Shown here: one piece after another, positions 40,229 to 49,514 of the stretch | Layout of the letters: every line of letters starts with the position of its first letter | How positions within the stretch are numbered: the first letter of the stretch is position 1 | NCBI RefSeq assembly: GCF_028649475.1 | Contig: NZ_JAQSIP010000001.1 | Location: 434,001-498,000, forward strand | Length of the DNA: 64,000 nt | Origin: Curvibacter cyanobacteriorum | GTDB lineage: Bacteria > Pseudomonadota > Gammaproteobacteria > Burkholderiales > Burkholderiaceae_C | Direction: 5' to 3' | Translations under genes and position numbers: made by a program | The notes under the pieces: generated by a model | The model's input: the letters and a program-made list of their open reading frames with translations, nothing else | The model's database searches: none | Told to the model about the DNA's origin: nothing

Positions 40229-41587
40229 TCAGGGCTGCAGCAGGGCGTTGACGGTCTGCAGGTCGTCGGGCTTGAGGCTGCCGTTGGCCTGGCGCAGCTT
40301 GAGGCCGCCCAGCAGCACGTTGTAACGGGCCAGCGCCAGATCGCGTTTGGTCTGGTAGAGCTGGCTTTGCGAGTTCAGCACGTCGATGTTGATGCGCACC
40401 CCCACCTTGTAGCCCAGCGTGTTGGCGTCCAAGGCGCTCTGGCTCGACAGTTCGGCCGCTTGCAGGGCCTTGACCTGGCTGGTGCCCGATTGCACGCCGT
40501 AGAAGGCCGTGCGGGTGGCCTGGGCCGTGCTGCGGCGCGCGGTTTCGAGGTCGGCGCTGGCTTTCTCGTGCAGGGACAGGGCTTCCCGCACCTTGGCTTG
40601 CAGGGCACCGCCCGCGTACAGCGGGATGTTCAGCGTCAGGCCCACCGAGGCCTGCGTGATGCGCGAGTTGGCCCGGCTCGTCGGGGCCACGCTGGAGCCG
40701 TCGATGTTGTGTGCCACACCGTAGCTGCCGGTCAGGTCCAGGGTGGGCTTTTCGCCCGCTTCGGCCTTGGCGATCTCGAGCGAGGCCACGTCCAGGGCGG
40801 TTTGGGCCAATTGCACGCTGGGGTGCTCCTGGGCGCTCTCTACCCACGACTCGACGCGCTCCGAGGGCAGCGTGGGCAGGGTGACCTGCGCTTGCAGGGG
40901 CAGGGGCTTGGTGTCGCTGCGGCCCACCAGCTGGTCCAGGAACAGCTGCTTGACGCGCACTTCGTTCTGCGCCGCGATCTCCTGGCTGATGACCAGGTCC
41001 TCGCGCGCCTGCGCTTCGCGGGCGTCGGTGATGGTCGCCGTGCCGACTTCAAAGTTGCGTTTGGCCGACGCCAACTGCTCTTGCACCGCCGCCTTCTGGG
41101 CGCGCACAAACACCAGGGTGTCCTGAGCGGCCAGCACGTCGAAGTAGGCCTGGCTGACGCGCACGATCAGGTCCTGCTCGGCCAGGGCCAACTGGGCATC
41201 GGCCTGGATCAGCAGCTTTTCGCCCTGGCGGTAGGACGCCAGGTTGCCCGGGCGGTACAGCGGCTGGCTCAGGCTGACGCCGTTTTGCCGTTGTCCGTAG
41301 GGGTGCTTGAAGTAGGGCACGCTGTCGATGTAACCCGACACCTGGCTCCGGGTGACCGTGCTTTGCAGGCCCACGGTGGGGCGCAGCATGGACTTGGATT
41401 GGTCGGCCCGGGCCACGGTGGCGTCGAACTGCGCCCGCGCGGCACGGTAGGACGCGTCGTAGTCGCGCGCGATCTGGTACAGGTCAACCAGGCTTTGAGC
41501 CTGGGCGCTGGGCAGGGCCAGGGCGGTCAGCAGGCCGAGGCCCAGGCAGGCGGGAATCTGCCGCAAGGCAAACAAAGAAGACAACAT
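40229..41587 (-). CDS. tolC: TolC-family outer-membrane efflux channel
   Basis: Outer-membrane channel of tripartite efflux or type I secretion systems. The 452-residue protein has a signal peptide (start MLSSLFALRQI, cleavage near LPSAQAQ), two repeated helical halves, and typical segments LYQIARDYDASYRAARAQ, LPSERVESWVESAQEHPSV and YKVGVRINIDVLNSQSQLY. Length fits TolC. It is the last gene of a minus-strand operon that also encodes the RND pump and adaptor, and is 22 bases downstream of the rhodanese gene. Confidence 0.95.
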   Translation of the reverse strand: MLSSLFALRQIPACLGLGLLTALALPSAQAQSLVDLYQIARDYDASYRAARAQFDATVARADQSKSMLRPTVGLQSTVTRSQVSGYIDSVPYFKHPYGQRQNGVSLSQPLYRPGNLASYRQGEKLLIQADAQLALAEQDLIVRVSQAYFDVLAAQDTLVFVRAQKAAVQEQLASAKRNFEVGTATITDAREAQAREDLVISQEIAAQNEVRVKQLFLDQLVGRSDTKPLPLQAQVTLPTLPSERVESWVESAQEHPSVQLAQTALDVASLEIAKAEAGEKPTLDLTGSYGVAHNIDGSSVAPTSRANSRITQASVGLTLNIPLYAGGALQAKVREALSLHEKASADLETARRSTAQATRTAFYGVQSGTSQVKALQAAELSSQSALDANTLGYKVGVRINIDVLNSQSQLYQTKRDLALARYNVLLGGLKLRQANGSLKPDDLQTVNALLQP

Positions 41588-41609
41588 GGACGAGGCACTC
41601 CAAGCAAGT

Positions 41610-41948
41610 TCAATAAACGGGGACTTCGGGGTCACGCTCCACCGACCAGGCATGGATGCCGCCGGCGATGTTCACGACGTTCTCAAATCCGTTCTCCGCC
41701 AGGAAGGCGGCGACGCGAAGGCTGCGGGCCCCGTGGTGGCACAGGCAGGCCACGGGGGTGGCCGGATCCAGTTCAGCCAGTCGCGCCGGAATCTCGTTCA
41801 TGGGAATGCTGATCAGCCGAAAATCCGTCGGCCGCACACTGGCGGTTTGCAGTTCCCAGGGCTCGCGCACGTCCAGCACGACAGGCTGGGCGTCGCTGAC
41901 GCTGTGGAGCCAGGCACTGAGGCTGGCGGGACGGACTTGGGTGATCAT
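41610..41948 (-). CDS. Single-domain rhodanese-like protein
   Basis: A 112-residue cytoplasmic rhodanese domain. DVREPWE and the catalytic loop CHHGARS with Cys70 are intact, so sulfur transfer (thiosulfate or persulfide) is chemically plausible. The GlpE-like size is usual. It lies between a PIMT-like methyltransferase and tolC on the minus strand with 19- and 22-base gaps, so it belongs to the efflux operon; this cluster pcm-like, rhodanese, tolC appears conserved in Burkholderiales as I recall. Role in efflux is unknown. Confidence 0.9.
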   Translation of the reverse strand: MITQVRPASLSAWLHSVSDAQPVVLDVREPWELQTASVRPTDFRLISIPMNEIPARLAELDPATPVACLCHHGARSLRVAAFLAENGFENVVNIAGGIHAWSVERDPEVPVY

Positions 41949-41967
41949 TCCAGGGTTCCTGTTGAGG

Positions 41968-42633
41968 TCAGAGTTTGAAGCGCGAAGGCTCGGGGAAGTT
42001 TTGCAGACGCGTGGCCACGGTGTCCCAGGGCTGCACGGTGCTGAAGTTCTTGTCGCTGTCACGGGTGATGACGGTGGCGCGCATCACGGGCTCGTAGCCG
42101 ACGATGGCGAACAGGCGGCCACCGACCTTGAGTTGGTTCAGCAGGGAGGCGGGCACTTCGGCCACCGAGCCGCTGAGCACGATGACGTCAAAGGGGCCGT
42201 CGGCCTGCACGTCGCGGGCGCCGTCGGCAACACGCACTTCGGCGTTGCTGACGCCGGCCTTTTGCAGGTTGCTGCGCGCGAATTCAGCCAGTTCGGGGTT
42301 GATCTCGAGCGAGATCACGCGCTGCGCGCGGTGGGCCAGCAGGGCGGCCATGAAACCGGAGCCGGCGCCGACTTCCAGCACCTTCTCATGCTTTTGCACC
42401 TTCAGGTCCTGCAGGGCGCGGGCTTCCACGCGCGGGGCCAGCATCGACTGGCCGCCCGGCAGCGGCACTTCCATGTCCACAAAGGCCAGGGCCTTGCTGG
42501 CCAGGGGCAGGTAGTCCTCGCGGTGGATTTCGTTGAGCAGCGCCAGGATTTCAGGGTCCAGCACCTCCCAGGGGCGGATCTGCTGTTCGATCATGTTGAA
42601 GCGGGCTTGGGCGAGGTTCATGGGCTGTGACAT
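41968..42633 (-). CDS. Protein-L-isoaspartate methyltransferase-like protein (PIMT variant)
   Basis: A 221-residue SAM-dependent methyltransferase. The SAM motif VLEVGAGSGFMAALLA and the N-terminal MIEQQIRPWEVLDPEIL identify the PIMT family. The substrate-site region reads GQSMLAP (residues 61-67), where canonical PIMT has GQTISAP, so the conserved Ser is replaced by Leu65. It may therefore act on something other than L-isoaspartate or be weakly active. The gap to the RND pump is 22 bases and to the rhodanese 19 bases, so it is part of the operon. The start MSQPMNLAQARF is the family-like one. Confidence 0.88.
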   Translation of the reverse strand: MSQPMNLAQARFNMIEQQIRPWEVLDPEILALLNEIHREDYLPLASKALAFVDMEVPLPGGQSMLAPRVEARALQDLKVQKHEKVLEVGAGSGFMAALLAHRAQRVISLEINPELAEFARSNLQKAGVSNAEVRVADGARDVQADGPFDVIVLSGSVAEVPASLLNQLKVGGRLFAIVGYEPVMRATVITRDSDKNFSTVQPWDTVATRLQNFPEPSRFKL

Positions 42634-42655
42634 GGTGGGGTACTCCGGCGTTGGA

Positions 42656-45600
42656 TCACGACAAACCGTCGATTTTAGGCGGGCTGGCCGGGGTTTGGCC
42701 GCGGCCCAGCACACGACGGGCCCAAGAAGCCAAATCGTCCATGTAGCAATACACCACCGGCACCACCACCAGGGTCAGCAAGGACGAGGTGATGACCCCG
42801 CCGATCACGGCCTGGCCCATGGGGGCGCGCTGTTCGGAGCCTTCGGTGATCGCGAAGGCCAGCGGCACCATGCCGAAGATCATGGCCAGCGTGGTCATCA
42901 GGATCGGGCGCAGGCGCACCCGGGCGGCCAGCAGCAGGGCGGCCGAGCGTTCCAGCCCGGGCACGCGCTGGCCCTGGGCGTCCACGCTGTCCTCGCGCGC
43001 CCGGATGGCGAAGTCGACCAGCAGAATCGCGTTCTTGGTCACCAGGCCCATCAGCATCACCACCCCGATGATCGAGAACATCGACAGCGTCGAGCCAAAC
43101 ATCAGCAAGGCCAGCACCACACCGATCAGCGTCAGGGGCAGCGACGTCATCAGGGCCAGGGGCTGCAGGAAGCTCTTGAACTGGCTGGCCAGGATCATGT
43201 AGATGAAGATGATGGCCAGCGCCAGGGCCGAGACCGCGTAGCCAAACGATTCCGCCATGTTCTTGGCCGAACCGCTGAAGCTGTAGCGGTAGCCCGGCGG
43301 CAGCTGCATGCCCTCCAGCGCCTTCTTGATGTCGCCCGACACCTCACCGGCCGAGCGCTGGTAGACGTTGGCGTTGATGGCCACTTCGCGCATCAGGTCG
43401 CGGCGGTTGATCTGGTTGCTGCCCAGCGATTCGGTGACCTGGGCGATCTGGTTCAGGCGCACCACGCGGCTGCTGCCGTCGGCGGCCTGGCTCAGCGCAA
43501 AGGGCAGGCGCTCGAGGTCCTCGGGGGCGTTGCGGGCGTCGGGGGCCAGGCGCACGTTGATGTCATAGGTCTGGTCGTCGGGCGCGCGCCAGGTGCCTTC
43601 GGTCTCACCCGCCACCAGCAGGCGCAGCGACTTGCCCAGCTGACCCACGTTGAGTCCCAGGTCCGAGGCCGCATCGCGGCGCAGCAGCACCGAGATTTGC
43701 GGCACGCCGTCCTTGACGCTGGAGTCCAGGTCCACCAGGCCGGGGATCGGGCGCACGCGCTCCATCACCAGGCGGCTCAGGCGCTCCAGTTCCTTGAGGT
43801 CGGGGCCTTGCAGCGAGAATTCGACCTGCTTGTTGCCGCCCACCGAGTCCAGCAGGCCCACATGGGTGACCGTGATGCCGGGCACCTGGCGCAGGCGCTC
43901 GCGCAGCACCGCCGACAGCGTGTCGACGCTGCGACTGCGCTGGGCGCGGTCGACCAGGCGCACGTAGACGCTGGCGTACATCTTGCCTTGGGCATTGCCG
44001 GTGTTGATGGTGGCCAGGGTGAAGCGCACCTCGGGGAATTCACGCACGATGGACTCGACCTGGCGCGCCTTGGCCTCGGTGGCCTCGAGCGACGAACCCA
44101 CCGGGGTGTAGAAGTTCAGCGAGGTTTCGGAGAAGTCGGCCTTGGGCACGAACTCGGTGCCCAGCAGCGGCACCATGACCACGCTCAGCACAAAGATCAC
44201 CACCGCCAGGCCCAGCGTCATCAGCCGGTGGCCCAGGGCCCAGCGCAGCAGGCTCTGGTAGCCCTCGGCCAGGCGCTCGGTGGCGTCGTCAAACCAGCCG
44301 GTGACGCGGCCGATGGTCTTGTCGTAAAAGCCCACCGGGGCGCGCTTCTCGCCATGCGCGTGGATGCTGGGGTCGTGCCAGATGGACGACAGCATCGGGT
44401 CCAGGGTGAAGCTCACGAACATCGAAATCAGCACCGCCGCGACGATGGTGATGCCGAACTCGTGGAAGAACTTGCCGATGATGCCCTGCATGAAGCCAAT
44501 CGGCAAAAACACCGCCACGATGGACAGCGTGGTCGCCAGCACCGCGAGTCCGATCTCCTGCGTGCCCTCCAGCGAGGCCTGGTAGGCGCCTTTGCCCATC
44601 TGCACATGGCGCACGATGTTCTCGCGCACCACGATGGCATCGTCGATCAGCAAGCCCACGCACAGCGACAGCGCCATCAGCGTGATCATGTTGATGGTGA
44701 AGCCGAACAGGTTCATGAACAGGAAGGTGCCGATCAAGGCAATCGGCAGCGTCAAGCCGGTGATCAGGGTCGAGCGCCAGGAGTTCAGGAACAGGAACAC
44801 GATCAGCACGGTCAGCACCGCGCCCTCGATCAGGGTGCGTTGCACGTTGTCCACCGCCACACGGATGGGGCGCGAGGCGTCCAGAATGGGTTGCAGCTGC
44901 ACGCCCGGGGGCAGCTGGTTTTGCAGCTCGGCCACGGTGCGGACCAGGCCGTCCACGACCTGGATGGTGTTTTCGTCCTGCGCCTTTTGCACCGACAGCA
45001 GCAGGGTGCGCTGGCCGTTGTAGAGCGCCAGGTTGTCGATCTCCTGGGCGCCGTCGCTGACGCGCGCGAGTTGTTCCACCCGCACCGGGCTGCCGCCGCG
45101 GCGCGCCACGATGATGCGGCCAAAGTCCTCGGGCCGCTGCATGCGGGCCTCCACCTGCACCACGCGCTCCTGCGTCAGCGAGCGCACGGCACCCACCGGC
45201 AGGTCCTGGCTCTCGTTGCGGACCGCGCTGGCCACCTGGTCGGCGGTGATGCCAAACGACTCCAGCGCCGCCGGGTTGAGGTAGATGTTGATTTCGCGCT
45301 TGGTGCCGCCCACCAGGGTCACCGAGCCCACGCCACGCACGTTCTCCAACCGCTTCTTGAGCACCTGGTCGGCCCAGTTGGTGAGTTCCACCGGGCTCAT
45401 GGGGGTGCCCTGGCCGGGCTGGGTCGAGGGCAGCACGGCCAGCGACCACACCGCGCGGCTGGCCGGGTCAAAACGCAGCACGCGGGGTTCTTTGACCTCC
45501 GTGCGGAAGTTCGGGCGGATCGCAGCGACCTTTTCGCGCACGTCCTCGGCCGCCTTGCGGCCATCGATGTGCAGCTGGAACTCGATGATCACCACCGACT

Positions 45601-45862
45601 GGCCCTGGTAGGTGCGCGAGGTCAGGGCATTGATGCCCGCAATCGCGTTGACGCCTTCTTCGACCTTCTTGGTGACTTCGCTCTCCACGATCTCGGGCGA
45701 GGCGCCGGGGTAGTCGGTGCTGACCACCACCACCGGAAAGTCGATGTTGGGGAACTGGTCGACGTTGAGGCGCTGGTACGAGAACAGGCCCAGCACCACC
45801 AGGGCCAGCATGACCATGGTGGCGAAGACGGGGTTCTTGAGGCTGACTTGGGTGAACCACAT
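42656..45862 (-). CDS. RND multidrug efflux permease (HAE1/AcrB-MdtC type)
   Basis: Inner-membrane proton-driven pump of 1068 residues. Key features are the start [20 protein letters not shown] (first helix), the proton-relay Asp pair in [13 protein letters not shown] and the TM10 Lys in [13 protein letters not shown], with two large periplasmic loops and twelve predicted helices. The sequence is closer to MdtB/MdtC-type than to AcrB. It follows the adaptor gene by 6 bases and precedes the PIMT-like gene. Substrate range unknown. Confidence 0.96.
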   Translation of the reverse strand: MWFTQVSLKNPVFATMVMLALVVLGLFSYQRLNVDQFPNIDFPVVVVSTDYPGASPEIVESEVTKKVEEGVNAIAGINALTSRTYQGQSVVIIEFQLHIDGRKAAEDVREKVAAIRPNFRTEVKEPRVLRFDPASRAVWSLAVLPSTQPGQGTPMSPVELTNWADQVLKKRLENVRGVGSVTLVGGTKREINIYLNPAALESFGITADQVASAVRNESQDLPVGAVRSLTQERVVQVEARMQRPEDFGRIIVARRGGSPVRVEQLARVSDGAQEIDNLALYNGQRTLLLSVQKAQDENTIQVVDGLVRTVAELQNQLPPGVQLQPILDASRPIRVAVDNVQRTLIEGAVLTVLIVFLFLNSWRSTLITGLTLPIALIGTFLFMNLFGFTINMITLMALSLCVGLLIDDAIVVRENIVRHVQMGKGAYQASLEGTQEIGLAVLATTLSIVAVFLPIGFMQGIIGKFFHEFGITIVAAVLISMFVSFTLDPMLSSIWHDPSIHAHGEKRAPVGFYDKTIGRVTGWFDDATERLAEGYQSLLRWALGHRLMTLGLAVVIFVLSVVMVPLLGTEFVPKADFSETSLNFYTPVGSSLEATEAKARQVESIVREFPEVRFTLATINTGNAQGKMYASVYVRLVDRAQRSRSVDTLSAVLRERLRQVPGITVTHVGLLDSVGGNKQVEFSLQGPDLKELERLSRLVMERVRPIPGLVDLDSSVKDGVPQISVLLRRDAASDLGLNVGQLGKSLRLLVAGETEGTWRAPDDQTYDINVRLAPDARNAPEDLERLPFALSQAADGSSRVVRLNQIAQVTESLGSNQINRRDLMREVAINANVYQRSAGEVSGDIKKALEGMQLPPGYRYSFSGSAKNMAESFGYAVSALALAIIFIYMILASQFKSFLQPLALMTSLPLTLIGVVLALLMFGSTLSMFSIIGVVMLMGLVTKNAILLVDFAIRAREDSVDAQGQRVPGLERSAALLLAARVRLRPILMTTLAMIFGMVPLAFAITEGSEQRAPMGQAVIGGVITSSLLTLVVVPVVYCYMDDLASWARRVLGRGQTPASPPKIDGLS

Positions 45863-45868
45863 GGCGGG

Positions 45869-47122
45869 TCAGCGGGCAGTTGCCGGCGTCGGGGAAGCCG
45901 TCGAGGGCGAACCGGCCGGTGTGGCCGAAGCCGCACCGCCCGCTGGCGTGGCCGCCACGCCGGTGAAGCGCACGGCCGTGCCTTCGCGCAGCGGGCCGAC
46001 CGCGCCTTGCAGCACCTGGGCGCCTTCGTTCACGCCTTGCACCGCCACCCAGGGGCTTTGGTCCAGTTCACCGCGCTGCCCCAGCTGCACGGGCCGGTGG
46101 CGCACTGTGTCCTGTTCGACCACCTGCACATAGGGCCGCGGCTTGTCGGTGCGCACGGCGCTCAGGGGCAGGGCGATCGAACGGACCTTGTCGGTCTCCA
46201 GCAGGCCTTGGGCGAACAGGCCCTGGCGCAGCACCGGGCCGCCGGGGCCGGGCTTGTCGAGCGTCAGGTAGGCCACCACGCTGCGGCTGCCGGCCTGGGT
46301 GCTGGGGTTGATGCGCGACACCGTGGCGCCCACGGTCTGGCTGGCCCCCTGGCCTTGTTCGATGCTCAAGCGGGCCCGTTGGCCCACGCGCAGCGCCAGC
46401 GATTCCGCCGGGCTGAAGGTGGCTTCAAGCTCCAGCTGGCTCAGGTCGACGATCTCCAGCACCCGGGTGTCGATGGGCAGGCGCTCGCCGGGCTGGGCCA
46501 GGCGCTGCGCCACCAGGCCGCTGATGGGGGCCTTGAGCACCGTGTCGTCGTAGGCCTTGCGCGAGACTTCGGCCGCCGCCTGCGCGGCCCTGTAGGTCGA
46601 GATGGCCGAGTTGAGTGTGGCTTGCGAGGTGTCCAGCGCGGTTTGCGAAATGAAGCCCTGGGCCACCAGCGCCTTGTTGTTGTTGTACTGGCGTTGGGCG
46701 ATGTCGATCTGGGCCTTGGCCGATTCGGCCTGGTCCTGTGCTTGGCGCAGGCGGAACTGGAACTCGGTGACCTCGATGCGGGCCAGCACCTGGCCGGCCT
46801 GCACGGCGTCGCCTTCGCGCACCTTGAGGTCCTGCAACTCGCCGGGCACACGGGTGCGGATGAAGGCCGAGTGGATGGCCCGCAGGGCCCCCGACACGGG
46901 CAGGCCGAGGTGGAGTTCACGCGTCTGCGCCGCCAGCACATCGCCCGGGGCCAGTTCGACCACCAAGGCCTGCGCCTGGCTGGCCGCGGCCGTCACCGCC
47001 GCCTGCTGCGCCTTGCGCGCCGCCAGCGCGCGCAGCACCCCCGCCGTGAGGGCTGCGAGCACCAAAACGATCAGAAGCCATTTGATCCAGGGTCTTGTCC
47101 GCCGGGTGCTCGGTGCGTTCAT
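45869..47122 (-). CDS. RND efflux periplasmic adaptor (membrane fusion protein)
   Basis: A 417-residue HlyD/AcrA-type adaptor. An N-terminal anchor (IKWLLIVLVLAALTAGVLRAL) is followed by a coiled-coil hairpin with LRQAQDQAESAKAQIDIAQR, a lipoyl half-motif LRVREGD-like start and a beta-barrel (LPLSAVRTDKPRPYVQVVE). The C-terminus is Ala/Pro/Thr-rich. It is not a lipoprotein, since no lipobox is seen. It lies 33 bases after the TetR gene and 6 before the pump. Confidence 0.94.
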   Translation of the reverse strand: MNAPSTRRTRPWIKWLLIVLVLAALTAGVLRALAARKAQQAAVTAAASQAQALVVELAPGDVLAAQTRELHLGLPVSGALRAIHSAFIRTRVPGELQDLKVREGDAVQAGQVLARIEVTEFQFRLRQAQDQAESAKAQIDIAQRQYNNNKALVAQGFISQTALDTSQATLNSAISTYRAAQAAAEVSRKAYDDTVLKAPISGLVAQRLAQPGERLPIDTRVLEIVDLSQLELEATFSPAESLALRVGQRARLSIEQGQGASQTVGATVSRINPSTQAGSRSVVAYLTLDKPGPGGPVLRQGLFAQGLLETDKVRSIALPLSAVRTDKPRPYVQVVEQDTVRHRPVQLGQRGELDQSPWVAVQGVNEGAQVLQGAVGPLREGTAVRFTGVAATPAGGAASATPAGSPSTASPTPATAR

Positions 47123-47155
47123 GGTGTCTCGTGTGCTTTTCTTCAGGAAATGGGG

Positions 47156-47842
47156 TCACGCCCGGGGCGCGACGGGCTGGCCAGCGCCGGTGAGGCCGTG
47201 CAGCAGCAATTCAATTTGCTGGTTGATGAACAACTCGGGGTGCATCTCGAATGAGGCCGGGGCGCAGGCGCCCACCGAATGCTTCCACATCATCATGAAA
47301 ATCATCGGGGCGATCACGCTGTAGACCGCGTGCTCGAGGTCCAGCACCCGGAATTCGCCGCGCTCGATGCCACGCTGCAGGATGCGGCGAATCAGCTCGT
47401 GGCCGGGCAAGATGACTTCTTGCTGGTAGAACTCGGCGATTTCAGGGAAGTTGCGCGCCTCGCTCATCATCAGCTTGGTGATGCCTGAGGCCTTGGTCAT
47501 GCCCACCCGCTCCCACCAACTGCGCATGGCATAGGCCAGCATCTCGCTGGTGGTGCCGGTGAAGGTGGTGAGTTCGGCTTCCCATTCGGTGAAGCGGCCC
47601 GAGATATTTTCACGCACCACGGCCTTGAACAGTTCTTCCTTGCTGCCGAAGTACAGGAAAAGGGTGCCCTTGGACACCCCGGCCCGCGCCGCGACTTCTT
47701 CGGCGCGCGTGGCGGCAAAGCCCTTCTCGACAAACAGGTCCAGGGCGGCGGCCAGCAGTTCCCCGGGGCGGGCTTCCTTGCGGCGCTCGCGCTTGGCCTG
47801 GCTCTCGGCCAGGGGGCAACAGGTGAACTTGGAGAGGGGCAT
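47156..47842 (-). CDS. TetR/AcrR-family transcriptional regulator
   Basis: A 228-residue repressor. The N-terminal HTH is GELLAAALDLFVEKGFAATR, then AARAGVSKGTLFLYFGSKEELF; the C-terminal ligand domain is poorly conserved. It is the first gene of the minus-strand operon with the efflux pump, which it probably represses and which would make it autoregulated. I start at MPLSKFTCCPL because a longer frame runs into the operator and -10 region. A strong promoter with an overlapping inverted repeat lies just upstream. Confidence 0.93.
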   Translation of the reverse strand: MPLSKFTCCPLAESQAKRERRKEARPGELLAAALDLFVEKGFAATRAEEVAARAGVSKGTLFLYFGSKEELFKAVVRENISGRFTEWEAELTTFTGTTSEMLAYAMRSWWERVGMTKASGITKLMMSEARNFPEIAEFYQQEVILPGHELIRRILQRGIERGEFRVLDLEHAVYSVIAPMIFMMMWKHSVGACAPASFEMHPELFINQQIELLLHGLTGAGQPVAPRA

Positions 47843-47848
47843 GACGTT

Positions 47849-47896
47849 AATGACTGGTCGGTTAGTAATATACCGTTCGGCTTTGCCGCTCGTCAA
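47849..47896 (-). promoter_or_regulatory. Promoter and TetR-type operator of the efflux operon
   Basis: On the minus strand TTGACG (47891-47896) and TATATT (47867-47872) are separated by 18 bases, close to the sigma-70 consensus. Just downstream, and overlapping the -10 end, is an imperfect inverted repeat TTACTAACCGACCAGTCATT (47849-47868) that includes ACT/AGT half-sites, in the usual place for a TetR-family operator. The binding site is inferred. Confidence 0.65.
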
Positions 47897-48004
47897 GTTT
47901 CAGGCGGGATCGGCGGTCACGGCAGCCTTGACCCTGGCCACATTCAGGTATGGGACAGGGGCTAAAGTGGAGCCCGTCTGACATCCTGACTACGGAAAGA
48001 TTCC

Positions 48005-48541
48005 ATGGCTTCACAAACCATCACCCTGGGCGGCGGTTGCTTCTGGTGCACGGAAGCGGTGTATGTGCGCGTCAAAGGCGTGCTCGACGTCGAGTCCGCG
48101 TACTGCAACGGGCAGGTCTTGCGCCCCACCTACGAGCAGGTGTGCAGCGGCACCACCGGCCACGTCGAGGTGGTGCAGCTGGTGTTTGATCCCGAGGTGA
48201 TCAGCCTGACCCAGTTGCTGGAGATCTTCTTTGTGATCCACGACCCGACCACCCTGAACCGCCAAGGCAACGACGTGGGCACCCAGTACCGCAGTGGCAT
48301 CTATTGCCAGGACGAGGCCCAGCTGGCCGAGGTGCGGGCCTGGTTGGACACCGTGCGCCAGAACCCGCAGTGGCGCAGCCCGGTGGTCACTGAGGCCGTG
48401 TTGCGTGACAACTACTGGCCCGCCGAGGACTACCACCAGGACTACTTTGAGCAGCACCCGAACCAGGGTTACTGCGCCTTTGTGGTGGGCCCCAAGGTCG
48501 AGAAGTTCCAGAAGACCTTCGCTCAGTTTGCCAAGGACTGA
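48005..48541 (+). CDS. msrA: Peptide-methionine (S)-S-oxide reductase
   Basis: Repairs methionine sulfoxide with thioredoxin. The 178-residue protein has the catalytic motif GGGCFWCTE with Cys12, then TTGHVEVVQLVFDP and QYRSGIYC and NYWPAEDYHQDYF, all MsrA signatures. Length is usual. It is divergent from the TetR gene. The region after it holds no clear gene until about 48905. Confidence 0.96.
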   Translation: MASQTITLGGGCFWCTEAVYVRVKGVLDVESAYCNGQVLRPTYEQVCSGTTGHVEVVQLVFDPEVISLTQLLEIFFVIHDPTTLNRQGNDVGTQYRSGIYCQDEAQLAEVRAWLDTVRQNPQWRSPVVTEAVLRDNYWPAEDYHQDYFEQHPNQGYCAFVVGPKVEKFQKTFAQFAKD

Positions 48542-48904
48542 GGGCGCAGCCGCCCGGGCAACCCGAAGTCAGACCGGGCAGGGCGCTGCAGGGCGGGGGG
48601 CGGTCAGGGCTTGGCTTGGTGAGGGCGGGTGCGCCCCCGGGGCCGGGTGCTGGACTGGCCGGCCTGAGTTTCGCGTCGGCCTGTCTTGCCGACCTTTTGT
48701 GTCCGCCTTGGGTGTCCGACTGCCACGCGCCCCTTCAGCACCCGGGGTCGGCGCGCGGGTTCAAGCCCGGTTAAGCTATCGGGTTGATCCTGGGGTGCGG
48801 CGGCCACCGCGGCGGGTCGGTTGGGGGGGCTGGTGCTCGGCGTCCCCTGGCAGGCTCCCCCACGCGGCTGTTCACCCTGGTCCCTTGTTTGCAGATCCAT
48901 CGCC
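48542..48904. other. 363-base gap before the DUF2946-like gene; nothing firm seen
   Basis: This GC-rich stretch carries no convincing coding frame, tRNA or terminator. I looked for a cobalamin-riboswitch core and a Zur box in front of the TonB receptor cluster and found neither. A weak promoter for the downstream genes is likely but not identified. Confidence 0.5.
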
Positions 48905-49417
48905 ATGTTGCTTCAACCCTCGCTTGCCTTCGCCGCACGCGCTGTCCTCAGCGCCGTGGGGGCCGCGCGTGGGCGGCCGGACGGGCGTGGGCGGGGGCGT
49001 GGCCTTGGGCTGATCGGCCTGCTGCTGGCCTTGTGGCTGGCCCCGTTGCTGGGTCAGATGCACCGGGCCTTGCACGCGGTGCCGTGGCGTGCGCTGCCGG
49101 TCCAGGTGGTGGTCGACACGGCCGGGCCGGCGCTGACTGGCACCGCCTTGGCCCAGCGCCCCGACCCCGCCGCGCTGGCGCCGACAGGGCCCGCCAGCGA
49201 CACCGGGTCGTGGCTGGAGCGCTTGTTTGCCACCCACACCAGCGACGCCGATTGCCTGGTGTTTGACCAACTGGCCCACGATGGCCCCCCTCAGTTTGCG
49301 CCATGGCCCCTGCTGGCCACGCCGCCCCTGCGCTTTGTGGCGTGGTGGCTCGATGCCGCCCTGGTGGCCACCACAGCGGCGCCCTGCCAGGCGCGAGCGC
49401 CCCCGACGGTCCGTTGA
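48905..49417 (+). CDS. DUF2946-like small secreted or membrane protein
   Basis: A 170-residue protein with an N-terminal hydrophobic segment (about residues 33-50) and a conserved-looking tail DADCLVFDQLAHDG, closing with CQARAPPTVR. This pattern (Cys-x-x-FDQL, then ARAPP end) matches small proteins that stand beside TonB receptors and metal genes in Burkholderiales, as I recall. A role in metal handling is inference. The start MLLQPSLAFAARAV is a guess among several Met codons. It lies 97 bases upstream of the ZnuD-like receptor on the same strand. Confidence 0.6.
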   Translation: MLLQPSLAFAARAVLSAVGAARGRPDGRGRGRGLGLIGLLLALWLAPLLGQMHRALHAVPWRALPVQVVVDTAGPALTGTALAQRPDPAALAPTGPASDTGSWLERLFATHTSDADCLVFDQLAHDGPPQFAPWPLLATPPLRFVAWWLDAALVATTAAPCQARAPPTVR

Positions 49418-49514
49418 TCCCACTCCCCGTTCGGTGGCCTGAGGGCCGCCGGCGCAGTGCCGACCCCTTTGGGGCTGGCGCTGCGGGTTTTGATGATTTC
49501 AACTGGACAGATCC

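Noticed and set aside
42533-47254. A 1573-codon plus-strand open frame opposite the RND pump and adaptor genes
   Set aside because: It is an antisense shadow: the His/Gln/Arg/Ala-rich translation has no domain pattern, while the minus-strand genes show clear RND and adaptor motifs.
48542-48904. Possible cobalamin riboswitch or Zur box ahead of the ZnuD-like receptor
   Set aside because: I did not find the conserved riboswitch core or a Zur-type AT-rich palindrome in this GC-rich gap.
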